Positions 34,938-44,255 of a stretch of DNA of 64,000 nucleotides are shown here, in pieces. The DNA is taken from assembly GCF_004403985.1 (NCBI RefSeq), contig NZ_SOHL01000003.1, positions 428,454 through 492,453 of the forward strand. Reading direction: 5' to 3'. Source of the DNA: Cryobacterium gelidum (lineage in GTDB: Bacteria > Actinomycetota > Actinomycetes > Actinomycetales > Microbacteriaceae). The stretch's first letter is position 1. Each line of letters begins with the position of its first letter. A program made the position numbers and the translations under genes. A model generated the notes under the pieces. The model searched no databases, was not told the DNA's origin, and saw only the letters and a list, made by a program, of their open reading frames with translations.

Positions 34938-35708
34938 GTGCCTACCAACCCCACGCCTACCACCCTGGTACTCGTTCCGACCTACAACGAGGCCGAGAAC
35001 ATCGCCGCGATCGTGGATCGACTGCGCTTCAGCGTGCCCGAGGTGCACATTTTGGTCGTCGATGACGCCTCCCCCGACGGCACCGGCGCGCTGGCCGATG
35101 GCATTGCGGCGCGCGACGCGAGCGTTCACGTGTTGCACCGCACGGAGAAGACCGGACTTGGTGCGGCCTACCTCGACGGCTTCGGCTGGGGCCTGAGTCG
35201 CGGGTATACCCAACTGGTGCAGCTCGACGCCGACGGTTCCCACCTGCCCGAGCAACTCGCACGGCTGCTGGCGGCGGCCGACACGGCCGACGTGGTGATG
35301 GGGTCACGCTGGGTGCCCGGCGGGGCCATCGAGAATTGGCCCTGGCATCGACGCGCCCTGTCCCGCGGTGGATCCCTGTACTCCCGATTGCTGCTGCGGC
35401 TGCCGCAACGGGACGCCACCGGCGGCTACCGGGTCTACTCCGCCCGAGCACTCGAGCGCATGGACCTCTCGAGTGTGGACAGCCTCGGCTACTGCTTTCA
35501 GATTGAGATGCTGCTGCACGCCGTGCGCGCCGACCTGCGCGTTGTTGAGGTACCGATCACGTTTGTGGAACGGGTGCGCGGGTCGTCCAAGATGAGTCCG
35601 CGCATCGCCGTCGAGGCGATGGCTCGGGTGACTCTGTGGGGCGTGACCGGCATGGGCATCAGCCGGGCCGGTGCCCGCGCGGCAGCTGCAGCCACACGCG
35701 GAGCCTGA
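34938..35708 (+). CDS. Polyprenol-phosphate mannose synthase-like GT2 enzyme
   Basis: A 256-residue GT2 enzyme without membrane segments. TLVLVPTYNEAENI, VVDDASPDGTG, KTGLGAAYLDGFGWGL, LVQLDADGSHLPEQL (DxD) and VMGSRWVPGG identify the DPM1/Ppm1 catalytic domain, which makes polyprenyl-phosphate-mannose from GDP-mannose. The C-terminal PITFVERVRGSSKMS is also typical. Its GTG start follows the GT-C gene by 3 bp, so donor synthesis and transfer are probably one transcription unit. Confidence 0.9.
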   Translation: MPTNPTPTTLVLVPTYNEAENIAAIVDRLRFSVPEVHILVVDDASPDGTGALADGIAARDASVHVLHRTEKTGLGAAYLDGFGWGLSRGYTQLVQLDADGSHLPEQLARLLAAADTADVVMGSRWVPGGAIENWPWHRRALSRGGSLYSRLLLRLPQRDATGGYRVYSARALERMDLSSVDSLGYCFQIEMLLHAVRADLRVVEVPITFVERVRGSSKMSPRIAVEAMARVTLWGVTGMGISRAGARAAAAATRGA

Positions 35709-35741
35709 CTCTCGCCGAATTCGTCACCTCCGGGCGTTTGG

Positions 35742-35752
35742 GTCAATTTGAC
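35742..35752. promoter_or_regulatory. Candidate operator in front of the NrtR-NAD operon
   Basis: GTCAATTTGAC, a perfect inverted repeat around one central base, followed at 35755-35760 by TATGAT, a good -10 box. It is 54 bp upstream of the regulator gene. A second, weaker pair TAAAG/CTTTA lies at 35773-35792. Autoregulation by the Nudix regulator is inferred. Confidence 0.45.
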
Positions 35753-35805
35753 TATATGATGGACCCAGCTGTTAAAGTCACACCGACCTTTACGACTGGA
35801 TCCTT

Positions 35806-36522
35806 ATGCTGGAGCACCTGGCCGAGCAGAGCCCGCTCGAACGCGGCAGCGCTCGCGCGACCCTCGCCGTCTCGACCGTGATCTTCACCCTGCGCCCCGA
35901 CGATTCGTCGGGCCTGAAGACGCTGTGGCTGCCCCTCGTGCGCCGAACCCGTGACCCACACCTCGGCCTGTGGGCGCTGCCCGGCGGGTGGCTTCCGGCC
36001 GACGAAGAACTCGCAGCGGCTGCCGCCCGCACCCTGCGCGAGACCACCGATCTCTCCCCGCGCTATCTGGAGCAGCTCTACACCTTCGGCGATATCGACC
36101 GCTCCCCCGGCGTGCGCGTGGTCTCCGTCGTCTACTGGGCGCTCGTGCGTTCCGAGGTCGCGGAGCGGGCATCCGTCGGTGAGAACGTGCGCTGGTTCGC
36201 TGCCGACTCGCTTCCGCCGCTCGCTTTCGACCACAACCACATCGTGGAATACGCCCTCTGGCGGCTGCGCACCAAGGTGGAGTACGCGCGCATCGCGCAT
36301 GCCTTTCTCGGCGACACGTTCACCCTCGCCCAGCTGCGCGAGGTACACGAGGCCGTTCTGCAAAAAGCGCTCGACCCGGCCAATTTTCGCCGGTCGATCG
36401 AGTCGTCTGGCAGCCTGATCGGCACCGATCAACACGTGGCCGGGGCCCGGCATCGACCCGCTCGGCTCTACCGGTACAACGATCGGGCCTCCGCGCATGA
36501 TCCGCCAGGGCCGACGCTCTAA
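35806..36522 (+). CDS. NrtR-type Nudix regulator of NAD synthesis
   Basis: A 238-residue protein: Nudix domain (residues ~15-140) plus C-terminal winged helix (YARIAHAFLGDTFTLAQLREVHEAVL, ~160-215), the NrtR architecture. The Nudix box at residues 61-83 is degenerate: R-T replaces R-E, E-T replaces E-E and the final Gly is Asp, so hydrolysis is probably lost, as in many NrtR repressors, while ADP-ribose-type ligand binding may remain. Immediately upstream (41 bp) of nadABC, its expected target. Ribosome site weak (GGAT). Confidence 0.85.
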   Translation: MLEHLAEQSPLERGSARATLAVSTVIFTLRPDDSSGLKTLWLPLVRRTRDPHLGLWALPGGWLPADEELAAAAARTLRETTDLSPRYLEQLYTFGDIDRSPGVRVVSVVYWALVRSEVAERASVGENVRWFAADSLPPLAFDHNHIVEYALWRLRTKVEYARIAHAFLGDTFTLAQLREVHEAVLQKALDPANFRRSIESSGSLIGTDQHVAGARHRPARLYRYNDRASAHDPPGPTL

Positions 36523-36563
36523 CTCCCCTACCTTTCATCCCGTTACTTGCAAGGAGCACGAAC

Positions 36564-37910
36564 ATGACGATTCCCTCGGTCGAGACCACCATTCGTCTCA
36601 TCGATACCGGCGCCGCTGCCGGCAGCACGTGCAGCCCCGACCTGGCGACTCCGCCGTGGGAGTTCGATGCCGGCACGCCCGGTTACGGGCCGGGCTCCTC
36701 GATGGGCGACGTGATTCCGGCCGGGTCGCCGCGCCAGGGCGCGCTGCCGGAGCGCTACCGCACCGCCTCGCCGGAAGAACTCAGCGCCCGCATCGTCGAA
36801 GCGAAACAGGCGCTGGGTGATTCGGTGGTCATTCTGGGCCATTTCTATCAGCGTGACGAGGTGCTGCGCCACGCCGATTTCGTTGGCGACTCCTTTCAAC
36901 TCGCCCAGGCCACGCAGAGCCGTCCCGACGCCGCGGCGATCGTGTTCTGTGGCGTGCACTTCATGGCCGAAACCGCCGACCTGCTCTCCGGAGGCGACCA
37001 GGCCGTGATTCTGCCGAACCTCGCCGCCGGCTGTTCCATGGCTGACATGGCCGATATCGACTCGGTCACCGAGTGTTGGGAACAGCTCGAAGAGCTCTAC
37101 GGCACGGATGCCGATGCCTCCGGCCGCGTTCCGGTAATTCCGGTCACCTACATGAATTCCTCCGCCGCGCTCAAGGGCTTCTGCGGCGAGCACGGCGGCA
37201 TCGTCTGCACCTCGTCGAACGCCCAGGCCGTGCTGGAGTGGGCGTTCGAACGCGGCCAGCGGGTATTGTTCTTTCCCGACCAGCACCTGGGCCGCAACAC
37301 CGCCAAGGCCATGGGCGTTCCGCTCGAAGCGATGCCGATGTGGAACCCGACCCGGCCGCTCGGCGGCAACACACGGGGCGAACTCGACGCCGCCCGGGTC
37401 GTGCTCTGGCACGGCTTCTGCAGCGTGCATCGCCGCTTCACCGTGCCGCAGATCGATGCCGCCCGCGCCGAGCACCCGGGCGTGCAGGTCATCGTGCACC
37501 CGGAATGCCCCATGGCGGTCGTCGACGCGGCGGACTCGGCCGGGTCGACCGATTTCATCGCCAAGGCCATCGCCGCAGCCCCGGCCGGCACGACCTTTGC
37601 CATCGGCACCGAGATCAACCTCGTCAACCGGCTCGCCGCCCAACACCCCGAGCATGAGATCTTCTGCCTCGACCCGGTGATCTGCCCCTGCTCGACCATG
37701 TACCGCATCCACGCCGGCTACCTGGCCTGGGTGCTCGAAGCACTCGTCGGCGGTGGCGAACAGTCGGCGCAGGTACTCAACCAGATCACGGTGTCGCCCG
37801 ATATCGCCCGGCACGCCAGGGTGGCCCTGGAGCGGATGCTGGCGGCCCGGCCGCCGGCATCCACTGCGCCTGCTACTACCCTGCCGGACCAGCAGCTGGT
37901 CGGCGTCTGA
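36564..37910 (+). CDS. nadA: Quinolinate synthase
   Basis: A 448-residue enzyme that condenses iminoaspartate with dihydroxyacetone phosphate to quinolinate, using a [4Fe-4S] cluster. AAGGAG precedes the ATG. Cluster cysteines are visible in NLAAGCSMADMA (Cys157), VHPECPMA (Cys314) and DPVICPCSTMY (Cys374/376). ILGHFYQRDEVLRHADFVGDS and YMNSSAALKGFCGEHGGIVCTSSNA are family signatures. The ~65-residue N-terminal extension is usual in Actinobacteria. First enzyme gene of the operon; nadB starts 1 bp after the stop. Confidence 0.96.
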   Translation: MTIPSVETTIRLIDTGAAAGSTCSPDLATPPWEFDAGTPGYGPGSSMGDVIPAGSPRQGALPERYRTASPEELSARIVEAKQALGDSVVILGHFYQRDEVLRHADFVGDSFQLAQATQSRPDAAAIVFCGVHFMAETADLLSGGDQAVILPNLAAGCSMADMADIDSVTECWEQLEELYGTDADASGRVPVIPVTYMNSSAALKGFCGEHGGIVCTSSNAQAVLEWAFERGQRVLFFPDQHLGRNTAKAMGVPLEAMPMWNPTRPLGGNTRGELDAARVVLWHGFCSVHRRFTVPQIDAARAEHPGVQVIVHPECPMAVVDAADSAGSTDFIAKAIAAAPAGTTFAIGTEINLVNRLAAQHPEHEIFCLDPVICPCSTMYRIHAGYLAWVLEALVGGGEQSAQVLNQITVSPDIARHARVALERMLAARPPASTAPATTLPDQQLVGV

Positions 37911-37911
37911 C

Positions 37912-39480
37912 ATGTCCTCGATCCTCGTCGTCGGCAGCGGCCTCGGCGGTTTGCTGGCCGCGGTGCGGGCAGCTGATGCCGGCCACCGCGTCGTGCTCGT
38001 CACCAAATCGGTGCTGCCCGAGAGCAATACCCGGTACGCGCAGGGCGGCATCGCCGCCGCCCTGTTTCGCGACGACTCGGTCGACGCACACATGCTCGAC
38101 ACGCTGCGCGCCGGCGCCGGGTTGTGCGATTTGGCCGCCGTGCGGGTGCTCTGTGCGGAGGGTCCAGCGCGGGTGCGCGACCTCATTCGTTTCGGGGTGG
38201 ACTTCGACCGGGACGAGTCGGGCGTGGCCCGCGGGCTGGAAGCAGCGCACTCGCGCTCGCGGGTCGTGCACGCCGGCGGCGACGCGACCGGAGCCGTCAT
38301 CGAGGCCGCCCTCGTCGCAACCGTGCGACGCCGTGCCGCCATCGAGGTGCGGGAACACACCATGCTCGTTGACCTGAACGTCGACGCGACGGGGGCGGTC
38401 CGTGGCGTTCGGGTGCTCGGCCCGAACGGCGTGCAGCTCGCGCTAAGCGCCGATGCTGTGATCCTCGCTACCGGCGGTGCTGGCGCGCTCTACACGCACA
38501 CCACCAATCCGTCGGTCGCGACCGGCGACGGGGTGGCGGCGGCGTGGCGCGCCGGGGCATCCGTGACCGATCTGGAGTTCTATCAGTTTCACCCGACCGC
38601 CCTCGCTGTACCCGGTACGCCGCTCGTGTCGGAGGCGGTGCGCGGCGAAGGGGCCGTGCTGCGCAATCACAGCGGCGAGCGCTTCATGCTCGCGGAACAC
38701 CCCGACGCCGAACTCGCTCCGCGCGACGTCGTCGCCCGCGCCATCGCCCGCCAAATGGAGTTGCAGGGCGGCGCCCCCGTGTTGCTCGATGCCACCGCCC
38801 TGGGGCGCACGCTGCTCGAAACCCGGTTTCCCACGATCACGGCCGCCTGCCGCGTAGCGGGCCTCGACTGGGCGGTCGATCCGATTCCGGTGGCGCCGGC
38901 GGCACACTATTGGATGGGCGGCGTCGCCACAGATGCCTGGGCTCGCACCAGCCTGCCCGGCCTCTACGCGGTCGGCGAAACCGCCCGCACCGGAGCGCAC
39001 GGCGCCAACCGGCTCGCCTCCAACTCGCTGCTCGAGGCGGCCGTCTTCGCCGACCGCGCCGTGCGCGCCCTCGGCCAGCCGTGGCCGGCGAGTGCAGCCG
39101 CCCCGTCCGACACCGCGACCCGTTCCACACATCTCTCCTCCCCACGGGTCGAACGCCGGGAGCTGCAGCAGCTCCTCTGGGACTTCGCCGGCGTGCACCG
39201 CTCCGGTGTCGGCCTGGTCCACGCCGCCGGTGCCCTCGACGAGTGGGCCGCACCGCCGGCCACCAGCAGGTCGGTCGCCGCCCTCGAAGACCGCAACCTG
39301 CTCGACCTGGCCCGCCTGCTCGTATCGGCAGCGCTCGCCCGCGAAGAGTCTCGCGGCGCACATTACCGCTCGGACTTCGCCGACACCCGGCCCGAACTGG
39401 CCCATTCCCGCTCGCACTCACGTCACCGCACAACCCGACACCCCGAACTCGTACCGGCCAAGGAGGCCATCGCATGCTGA
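37912..39480 (+). CDS. nadB: L-aspartate oxidase
   Basis: A 522-residue flavoprotein oxidising L-aspartate to iminoaspartate, the substrate of NadA. The ATG at 37912 follows nadA by one base; sequence upstream in this frame belongs to nadA in another frame. FAD motif ILVVGSGLGGLLAAVRAA, TRYAQGGIAAAL, ILATGGAGALY, FYQFHPTAL and the C-terminal GAHGANRLASNSLLEA are diagnostic. The C-terminal tail (RSHSRHRTTRHPELVPAKE) is basic and disordered. It overlaps nadC by 7 bp. Confidence 0.95.
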   Translation: MSSILVVGSGLGGLLAAVRAADAGHRVVLVTKSVLPESNTRYAQGGIAAALFRDDSVDAHMLDTLRAGAGLCDLAAVRVLCAEGPARVRDLIRFGVDFDRDESGVARGLEAAHSRSRVVHAGGDATGAVIEAALVATVRRRAAIEVREHTMLVDLNVDATGAVRGVRVLGPNGVQLALSADAVILATGGAGALYTHTTNPSVATGDGVAAAWRAGASVTDLEFYQFHPTALAVPGTPLVSEAVRGEGAVLRNHSGERFMLAEHPDAELAPRDVVARAIARQMELQGGAPVLLDATALGRTLLETRFPTITAACRVAGLDWAVDPIPVAPAAHYWMGGVATDAWARTSLPGLYAVGETARTGAHGANRLASNSLLEAAVFADRAVRALGQPWPASAAAPSDTATRSTHLSSPRVERRELQQLLWDFAGVHRSGVGLVHAAGALDEWAAPPATSRSVAALEDRNLLDLARLLVSAALAREESRGAHYRSDFADTRPELAHSRSHSRHRTTRHPELVPAKEAIAC

Positions 39481-40361
39481 CCGACCACTCCATCAACGTT
39501 GTCGTGCAGGCTGCCCTCGACGAGGATGCCCCCTGGGGCGACCTCACCTCGGCGGTACTCATTCCCGAAGACGCCATCGCCACGGCCAGGCTCGAGGCAC
39601 GCGAACCGGGAGTGTTCAGCGGCGGCGCCGTGTTCGCTGCCGCGTTCGCGCTGACCGACTCCCACATTGAGGTGCGTCAGTTCGTGGCCGACGGCGAGCT
39701 GTTCGACACCGGCGCGACGCTCGCCGAGGTGACCGGCCCGGCCCGCGGCATCCTGCAGGCGGAACGCATCGGCCTCAACTTCGTGCAGCGGATGAGCGGA
39801 ATCGCTACCCTCACCGCCCGATACGTCGCGGAAACCGCTGGAACTCACGCCCGCATCGTCGATACCCGCAAGACCACACCGGGGCTGCGTGCCCTGGAAC
39901 GAGCGGCGGTACGCGATGGCGGCGGGCACAACCACCGGTTCAGCCTTTCCGACACTGTCATGGCCAAGGACAACCACCTCGCGGTGCTCGCAGCCGGTCC
40001 GCTCAGCCTCACCGAGGCACTACTTGGGGTGCGCGCCCGGCTCTCCCACACCACCCACTTCGAGGTGGAGGTGGACCGGCTGGACCAGATCGACGCGGTG
40101 CTCGCGGCGGGTATCGACACCATCATGCTCGACAATTTCAGCTTGGACGATCTGCGGGCGGGCGTGACCCAGGTCGCCGGGCGCGCGATTGTCGAGGCCA
40201 GCGGCGGGGTATCGCTTGCGACGGTTCGTGACATTGCGGCCTCCGGTGTCGACGTGATCTCGGTAGGTGCGCTCACCCACAGCGTGCACTCACTCGACCT
40301 CGGCCTCGATATTGCCATTCGGGTGAACGGTACGCCGGCCGGATTCGCGCCGGCTCCGTGA
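39474..40361 (+). CDS. nadC: Nicotinate-nucleotide pyrophosphorylase (carboxylating)
   Basis: A 295-residue quinolinate phosphoribosyltransferase that produces nicotinate mononucleotide. The ATG at 39474 overlaps the nadB stop. Signatures: LDEDAPWGDLTSA near the N-terminus, RIGLNFVQRMSGIATLT, DTRKTTPGLRALERAAV, GGGHNHRFSLSD, AKDNH and VEASGGV..VRDIAASGVDVISVG. Its frame is open far upstream, but that part is a shadow of nadB. The last enzyme of the three-step de novo route encoded here. Confidence 0.95.
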   Translation: MLTDHSINVVVQAALDEDAPWGDLTSAVLIPEDAIATARLEAREPGVFSGGAVFAAAFALTDSHIEVRQFVADGELFDTGATLAEVTGPARGILQAERIGLNFVQRMSGIATLTARYVAETAGTHARIVDTRKTTPGLRALERAAVRDGGGHNHRFSLSDTVMAKDNHLAVLAAGPLSLTEALLGVRARLSHTTHFEVEVDRLDQIDAVLAAGIDTIMLDNFSLDDLRAGVTQVAGRAIVEASGGVSLATVRDIAASGVDVISVGALTHSVHSLDLGLDIAIRVNGTPAGFAPAP

Positions 40362-40365
40362 ACCC

Positions 40366-41508
40366 ATGATCTATCTCGACAACGCCGCTACCACCCCGGT
40401 GCGCCGCGAGGCGCTCGAGGCCCTGTGGCCGCACTTCGGGCCGAACTTCGGCAACCCGTCGAGCCACCACGAGGTCGGCGAGGCGGCGGCTGCCGCGCTG
40501 CTGGAGGCGCGGCGCAGTGTGGCCCGGTCGCTTCACTGCCGCCCCGGCGAGGTCACGTTCACGAGCGGCGGCACCGAGAGCGACAACCTCGCGATCAAGG
40601 GCATCTCGCTCGGCGCCCCGCGTGGCCGGCACATCGTGACCACACCGATCGAACACGAGGCCGTACTCGAATCCTGCGACTACCTGCGCCGGCTGCACGG
40701 TTTCGAGATCACCCTGCTACCCGTGGATGCTAACGGCCGCGTCGACCCCGCGGCCCTCGCCCGGGCACTGCGCCCCGACACCACGTTGGTCTCGGTGCAC
40801 TACGCCAACAACGAGGTGGGCACGGTGCAGCCCCTCGTCGAACTGGCTGCGATTGCCCACACCATAGGTGTGCCGTTTCACACCGATGCGGTGCAGGCCG
40901 GCGGCTGGCTCGACCTCGACGTCAGCACACTCGGCGTGGACGCGCTGAGCCTGTCCGGCCACAAACTCGGCGCTCCCCCCGGTATCGGAGCGGTCTTTCT
41001 GCGCGGCCGTCTCCCGATCGAACCGCTGCTGCACGGTGGCGGCCAAGAACGCGGTAAACGCAGCGGCACCGAGAACGTTGCCGGAGCAGTTGCCCTGGCC
41101 GTCGCGCTGCGCCTCACTGCGGAAGAACGAGCGGACGCCGCGACGCGCACGAGCCTTCTCCGCGACCAGTTCGTCACGACCATACTGCGAGAAACACCGA
41201 CAGCCCGGCTCACCGGCCATCCCACCGAACGCCTGCCCGGCACCGCGTCGTTTGTCTTTCCCGGCACCAGCGGCGAGGCGGTACTGCTCGAGCTCGAACA
41301 ACGCGGCATCGTCTGTTCGAGCGGGTCCGCCTGCGCTGCCGGGAGCAGCGAGCCCTCGCACGTGCTCACGGCGATGGGCTGGCCGGCCGACGTGGCCCAG
41401 ACGGCGGTGCGGTTCACGCTGGGTGCTGGCACGACGGCGGCGGAGGCGACGGAGGCGGCAGCATCCGTTCGCGCAGCAGTCGCCGCGGTGGCCAGCCTCG
41501 GCGACTAA
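40366..41508 (+). CDS. Cysteine desulfurase (NifS/IscS family)
   Basis: A 380-residue PLP enzyme releasing sulfur from cysteine. IYLDNAATTPVR starts the protein, SGGTESDNLAIKG and HTDAVQAGG are cofactor-site segments, SLSGHKLGAPPGIGA holds the PLP lysine (Lys200) and SSGSACAAGSSEPSHVL the catalytic cysteine (Cys323). It follows nadC by 4 bp. NifS-like genes in nad operons are thought to supply sulfur for the NadA Fe-S cluster, which fits here, although a general IscS role is possible. Confidence 0.92.
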   Translation: MIYLDNAATTPVRREALEALWPHFGPNFGNPSSHHEVGEAAAAALLEARRSVARSLHCRPGEVTFTSGGTESDNLAIKGISLGAPRGRHIVTTPIEHEAVLESCDYLRRLHGFEITLLPVDANGRVDPAALARALRPDTTLVSVHYANNEVGTVQPLVELAAIAHTIGVPFHTDAVQAGGWLDLDVSTLGVDALSLSGHKLGAPPGIGAVFLRGRLPIEPLLHGGGQERGKRSGTENVAGAVALAVALRLTAEERADAATRTSLLRDQFVTTILRETPTARLTGHPTERLPGTASFVFPGTSGEAVLLELEQRGIVCSSGSACAAGSSEPSHVLTAMGWPADVAQTAVRFTLGAGTTAAEATEAAASVRAAVAAVASLGD

Positions 41509-41537
41509 ATCACTGACGACCTACAGCATGACCTGAT

Positions 41538-41551
41538 ATTGTCAGGACAAT
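41538..41551. promoter_or_regulatory. Candidate inositol-regulon operator upstream of gntR
   Basis: ATTGTC-AG-GACAAT, a perfect 6-bp inverted repeat with a 2-bp spacer, 36 bp before the regulator start. A third half-site TTGTC recurs at 41569-41573, exactly 30 bp after the first. Similar 14-bp elements precede the dehydrogenase and iolC genes. Confidence 0.6.
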
Positions 41552-41553
41552 TG

Positions 41554-41568
41554 GCCAAACCGGTTGGC
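41554..41568. promoter_or_regulatory. Second inverted repeat in the gntR control region
   Basis: GCCAAACCGGTTGGC: arms GCCAA/TTGGC around ACCGG. It lies between the 41538-41551 palindrome and the start codon and may bind the same or another regulator. Confidence 0.45.
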
Positions 41569-41586
41569 TTGTCAGCGAGGTATCAG

Positions 41587-42351
41587 GTGAGCGCGAAGGA
41601 AGAAAACACCCTCCCCATGGGAATGTTCATGGACCTGGAACGGTCCGGCCCGATTCCGCTGTACTTTCAAGTCTCCCAGCGCATCGAAAAGGCCATTCTC
41701 AGCGGTGAGCTGCCGGCCGGGTCACGGCTGGAGAACGAGGTCGCCCTCGGCCAGCGGCTGGGCCTCAGCCGTCCAACCGTGCGCCGCGCCATCCAGGAAA
41801 TCGTTGACAAAGGCCTGCTGGTACGTCGTCGCGGCATCGGCACCCAGGTCGTGCACGGCCAGGTGACGCGTAAGGTCGAACTGACCAGTCTCTACGACGA
41901 CCTCACCAATACCCACAAAGTGCCCTCGACGCACCTTCTCACCCTGGAAAACCGGGTAGCGGATGCCAAAACAGCCGAGCGACTCAGCGTGGCCGAGGGC
42001 AGTCCCACCCTGTACATCCGGCGGGTGCGCCTGGCCGACAACGTGCCAGTCGCCGTGATGGAGAACTGGCTCCCCGAGGAGTTCATCGGCATCGAACCGA
42101 GTGATCTCGTCGCGCACGGCCTGTACCAGGTGTTGCGTTCACGAGGTGTCACGATGCGGGTTGCCCGCCAGCACATCGGCGCCCGAAAGTCCACCAACGA
42201 AGAATCCGCCTTGCTGGAGATCGAGAAGAACTCCGCGCTGCTCACGATGGACCGCACGGCGTTTGACAATTCGGGCCGCGCGGTCGAGTTCGGCCAGCAC
42301 TGCTACCGCCCCGACTTGTACTCCTTCGAGGTGACGCTGGTCGAAAAGTAG
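41587..42351 (+). CDS. GntR-family (HutC/UTRA) regulator of the inositol locus
   Basis: A ~254-residue regulator; GTG at 41587 has GCGAGG seven bases upstream, while the ATG at 41617 lacks suitable spacing. The winged helix (IPLYFQVSQRIEKAILSGELPAGSRLENEVALGQRLGLSRPTVRRAIQEI) is GntR type, followed by a UTRA effector domain (residues ~100-250, with LYIRRVRLADNVPVAVMENWLP). It converges on the ABC ATPase of the inositol operon, making it the natural regulator; the ligand is probably an inositol intermediate. Confidence 0.88.
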   Translation: MSAKEENTLPMGMFMDLERSGPIPLYFQVSQRIEKAILSGELPAGSRLENEVALGQRLGLSRPTVRRAIQEIVDKGLLVRRRGIGTQVVHGQVTRKVELTSLYDDLTNTHKVPSTHLLTLENRVADAKTAERLSVAEGSPTLYIRRVRLADNVPVAVMENWLPEEFIGIEPSDLVAHGLYQVLRSRGVTMRVARQHIGARKSTNEESALLEIEKNSALLTMDRTAFDNSGRAVEFGQHCYRPDLYSFEVTLVEK

Positions 42352-42360
42352 CACGTCGAG

Positions 42361-42399
42361 GTCTGGCCGCCGGACCCAAACGGGCTGAGACGGCCAGAC
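42361..42399. terminator. Bidirectional hairpin between gntR and the transporter operon
   Basis: GTCTGGCCG (42361-42369) pairs with CGGCCAGAC (42391-42399), followed by TTT on the plus strand. It lies between two convergent stop codons (42351 and 42421). Confidence 0.65.
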
Positions 42400-42420
42400 T
42401 TTCAGGCGCAGCAAGCGAGG

Positions 42421-43218
42421 CTAGGCGCGAGCGAGCTCGTGCGCCAGAGCGTCGAGCTCTGCTCCGCCGGCCATGAGCTTGGTCATCTCCTCGATGGTGA
42501 TCTCGCTCTTCTTGAAGTTGCCAAGGCTGGTTCCGCGCTTGAGCAGCAGAAACCGGTCACCGACGGGATAGGCGTGGTGCGGGTTGTGCGTGATGAACAC
42601 CACGCCGAGGCCGCGGTCGCGGGCCTGCGCGATGTACTTCAACACCACTCCGGCCTGCTTGACGCCCAGGGCAGAGGTCGGCTCGTCGAGAATGACGACC
42701 TTCGCTCCGAAGTACACGGCTCGGGCGATGGCCACCGATTGGCGTTCGCCACCCGACAACGTGCCGATCGGCTGGTCGACATCACGCAGGTCGATGCCCA
42801 TCTTGGCGAGCTCTTCCTTGGTGATTCGCCGCATGCCCTTGACGTCCAGCTGCCGGAACGGGCCGAACCCGCGAGTCAACTCCGAACCGAGAAAGAAGTT
42901 GCGCCAGACCGGCATCAGTGGAACCACGGCAAGGTCCTGGTAGACCGTCGCGATGCCCAGGTCCAGGGCCTCGCGCGGGCTGCCGAAGGTGCGCTCGACC
43001 CCGTAGGCGAGGAGCTTGCCCTGGGTGTGCGCGTGTGCCCCGGAGAGAATCTTGATGAAGGTGGACTTGCCGGCACCGTTGTCCCCCAGCACGCAGAGGA
43101 CCTCACCGACACCCACCGAGGCGGCCACTCCCTGCAGCGCCAGGATGGAACCGTACGTCTTGCCGATGTCTCGAACTTCGAGGATGGGCGGAGCAGCGGA
43201 TGCTTCTGCGTGCGTCAT
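42421..43218 (-). CDS. Sugar ABC transporter ATPase, single domain
   Basis: A 265-residue ATPase. The start at 43218 overlaps the permease stop (ATGA); a long upstream extension in the same frame is a shadow of the permease gene. Walker [35 protein letters not shown] (Q-loop), signature [14 protein letters not shown], Walker [14 protein letters not shown] and [17 protein letters not shown] single ATPase domain, as in FrcA-type inositol/fructose systems, unlike the two-domain RbsA type in the second operon. Last gene of the dehydrogenase-iolE-transporter operon. Confidence 0.88.
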   Translation of the reverse strand: MTHAEASAAPPILEVRDIGKTYGSILALQGVAASVGVGEVLCVLGDNGAGKSTFIKILSGAHAHTQGKLLAYGVERTFGSPREALDLGIATVYQDLAVVPLMPVWRNFFLGSELTRGFGPFRQLDVKGMRRITKEELAKMGIDLRDVDQPIGTLSGGERQSVAIARAVYFGAKVVILDEPTSALGVKQAGVVLKYIAQARDRGLGVVFITHNPHHAYPVGDRFLLLKRGTSLGNFKKSEITIEEMTKLMAGGAELDALAHELARA

Positions 43219-44255
43219 GAGCGAACTCCTGCCTGGCGGCGTACATAGAGGTTGACGAGCACGGCCAGCAGCAGCATGCCACCGAGGAACGCCTTGAGCC
43301 AGTTGTTGTCCCACTGGGCGAACACGATGCCCTGCAGGGTCATGCCGTAGATGAGGGCACCGAGCGCCGCACCAATGGCCGATCCGTAGCCGCCGGTCAG
43401 CAGGCAGCCACCGACCACGGCACAGATGATGTAGATGAACTCCTGGCCGATTCCGGTGGTGGCCTGCACCGTCGACACGTCGAACAGTTGCAGCATTCCG
43501 ACCAGCCAGCCCGCGCCGGCCGTGGTCATGAACAGGCCCATTTTGACCTTCATGACCGGCACGCCGACCTGACGGGAGCTGGTGATCTGCCCGCCGACCG
43601 CGAAGATCCAGTTTCCGGAGCGGGTACGCAGCAGAATCCAAGTGGCGAGGGCGGTCAGGGCGATCCACCAGACGATGGAGACCTTCACGTCCATGCCGAA
43701 CAGGTTGAACGAGGAGCCGAAGAACACCTTGACGGCGTCGAAGCCGGGCACTGCGCCCATACCCTGAATCGACACGGTGCCGGTGATGATTTTCGTGACA
43801 GCGAGGTTCACCCCCTGCAGAATAAAGAAGGTGGCGAGCGTCACGATGAAGCTCGGCAGGCCCGTCTTCATGACCACGAAGGCGTTCGCGGCACCGATGG
43901 CGAGGGCAATAGCCAGGGCCACGACCAGGGCGAGCCAGATATTGACGCCCCACTCGGTCGTGACGATCCCGACGATCAGTCCGGTCGTGCCGACCATGGC
44001 ACCGGCAGAAAGGTCGAACTCGCCGCCGATCATGAGCAGGGCGACCGCGACGGCCATGATGCCGAATAGCGACGCGGAGTAGAGCCAGGTGGCCACCCCG
44101 GCCGGGGTCAGAAATGCTTGGGTCGAGACCGAGAAGAAGGTGAAAATGGCGAGGGCTGCAACCGCTGCGCCGACCTCGGGTCGGCGCAGCAGCGTGATGA
44201 TCAGACCGGCCTGCTTGATCCGTTCATCGGTCACCGCGGGTGCGGTGATAGTCAT
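43215..44255 (-). CDS. Sugar ABC transporter permease (RbsC/FrcC family)
   Basis: A 346-residue membrane protein with about ten hydrophobic segments. [32 protein letters not shown] is the characteristic RbsC-family EFDLS segment; [20 protein letters not shown] and [24 protein letters not shown] complete the pattern. It overlaps the binding-protein gene by ATGA. In the inositol locus its substrate is most likely myo-inositol or a stereoisomer. Confidence 0.88.
   Translation of the reverse strand: MTITAPAVTDERIKQAGLIITLLRRPEVGAAVAALAIFTFFSVSTQAFLTPAGVATWLYSASLFGIMAVAVALLMIGGEFDLSAGAMVGTTGLIVGIVTTEWGVNIWLALVVALAIALAIGAANAFVVMKTGLPSFIVTLATFFILQGVNLAVTKIITGTVSIQGMGAVPGFDAVKVFFGSSFNLFGMDVKVSIVWWIALTALATWILLRTRSGNWIFAVGGQITSSRQVGVPVMKVKMGLFMTTAGAGWLVGMLQLFDVSTVQATTGIGQEFIYIICAVVGGCLLTGGYGSAIGAALGALIYGMTLQGIVFAQWDNNWLKAFLGGMLLLAVLVNLYVRRQAGVRS

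Noticed and set aside
36543..38363. 606-codon minus-strand open frame across nadA and nadB
   Set aside because: Low-complexity antisense composition with no family motif; the plus strand holds clear nadA and nadB with catalytic residues.
38544..39473. Long in-frame extension upstream of nadC
   Set aside because: It lies antiparallel in frame to nadB coding sequence and is Arg-rich with no motif; nadC homology begins at the ATG at 39474.
43219..43953. Extension of the single-domain ATPase frame into the permease gene
   Set aside because: Arg/His-rich shadow sequence; the true start is the ATGA overlap at 43218.
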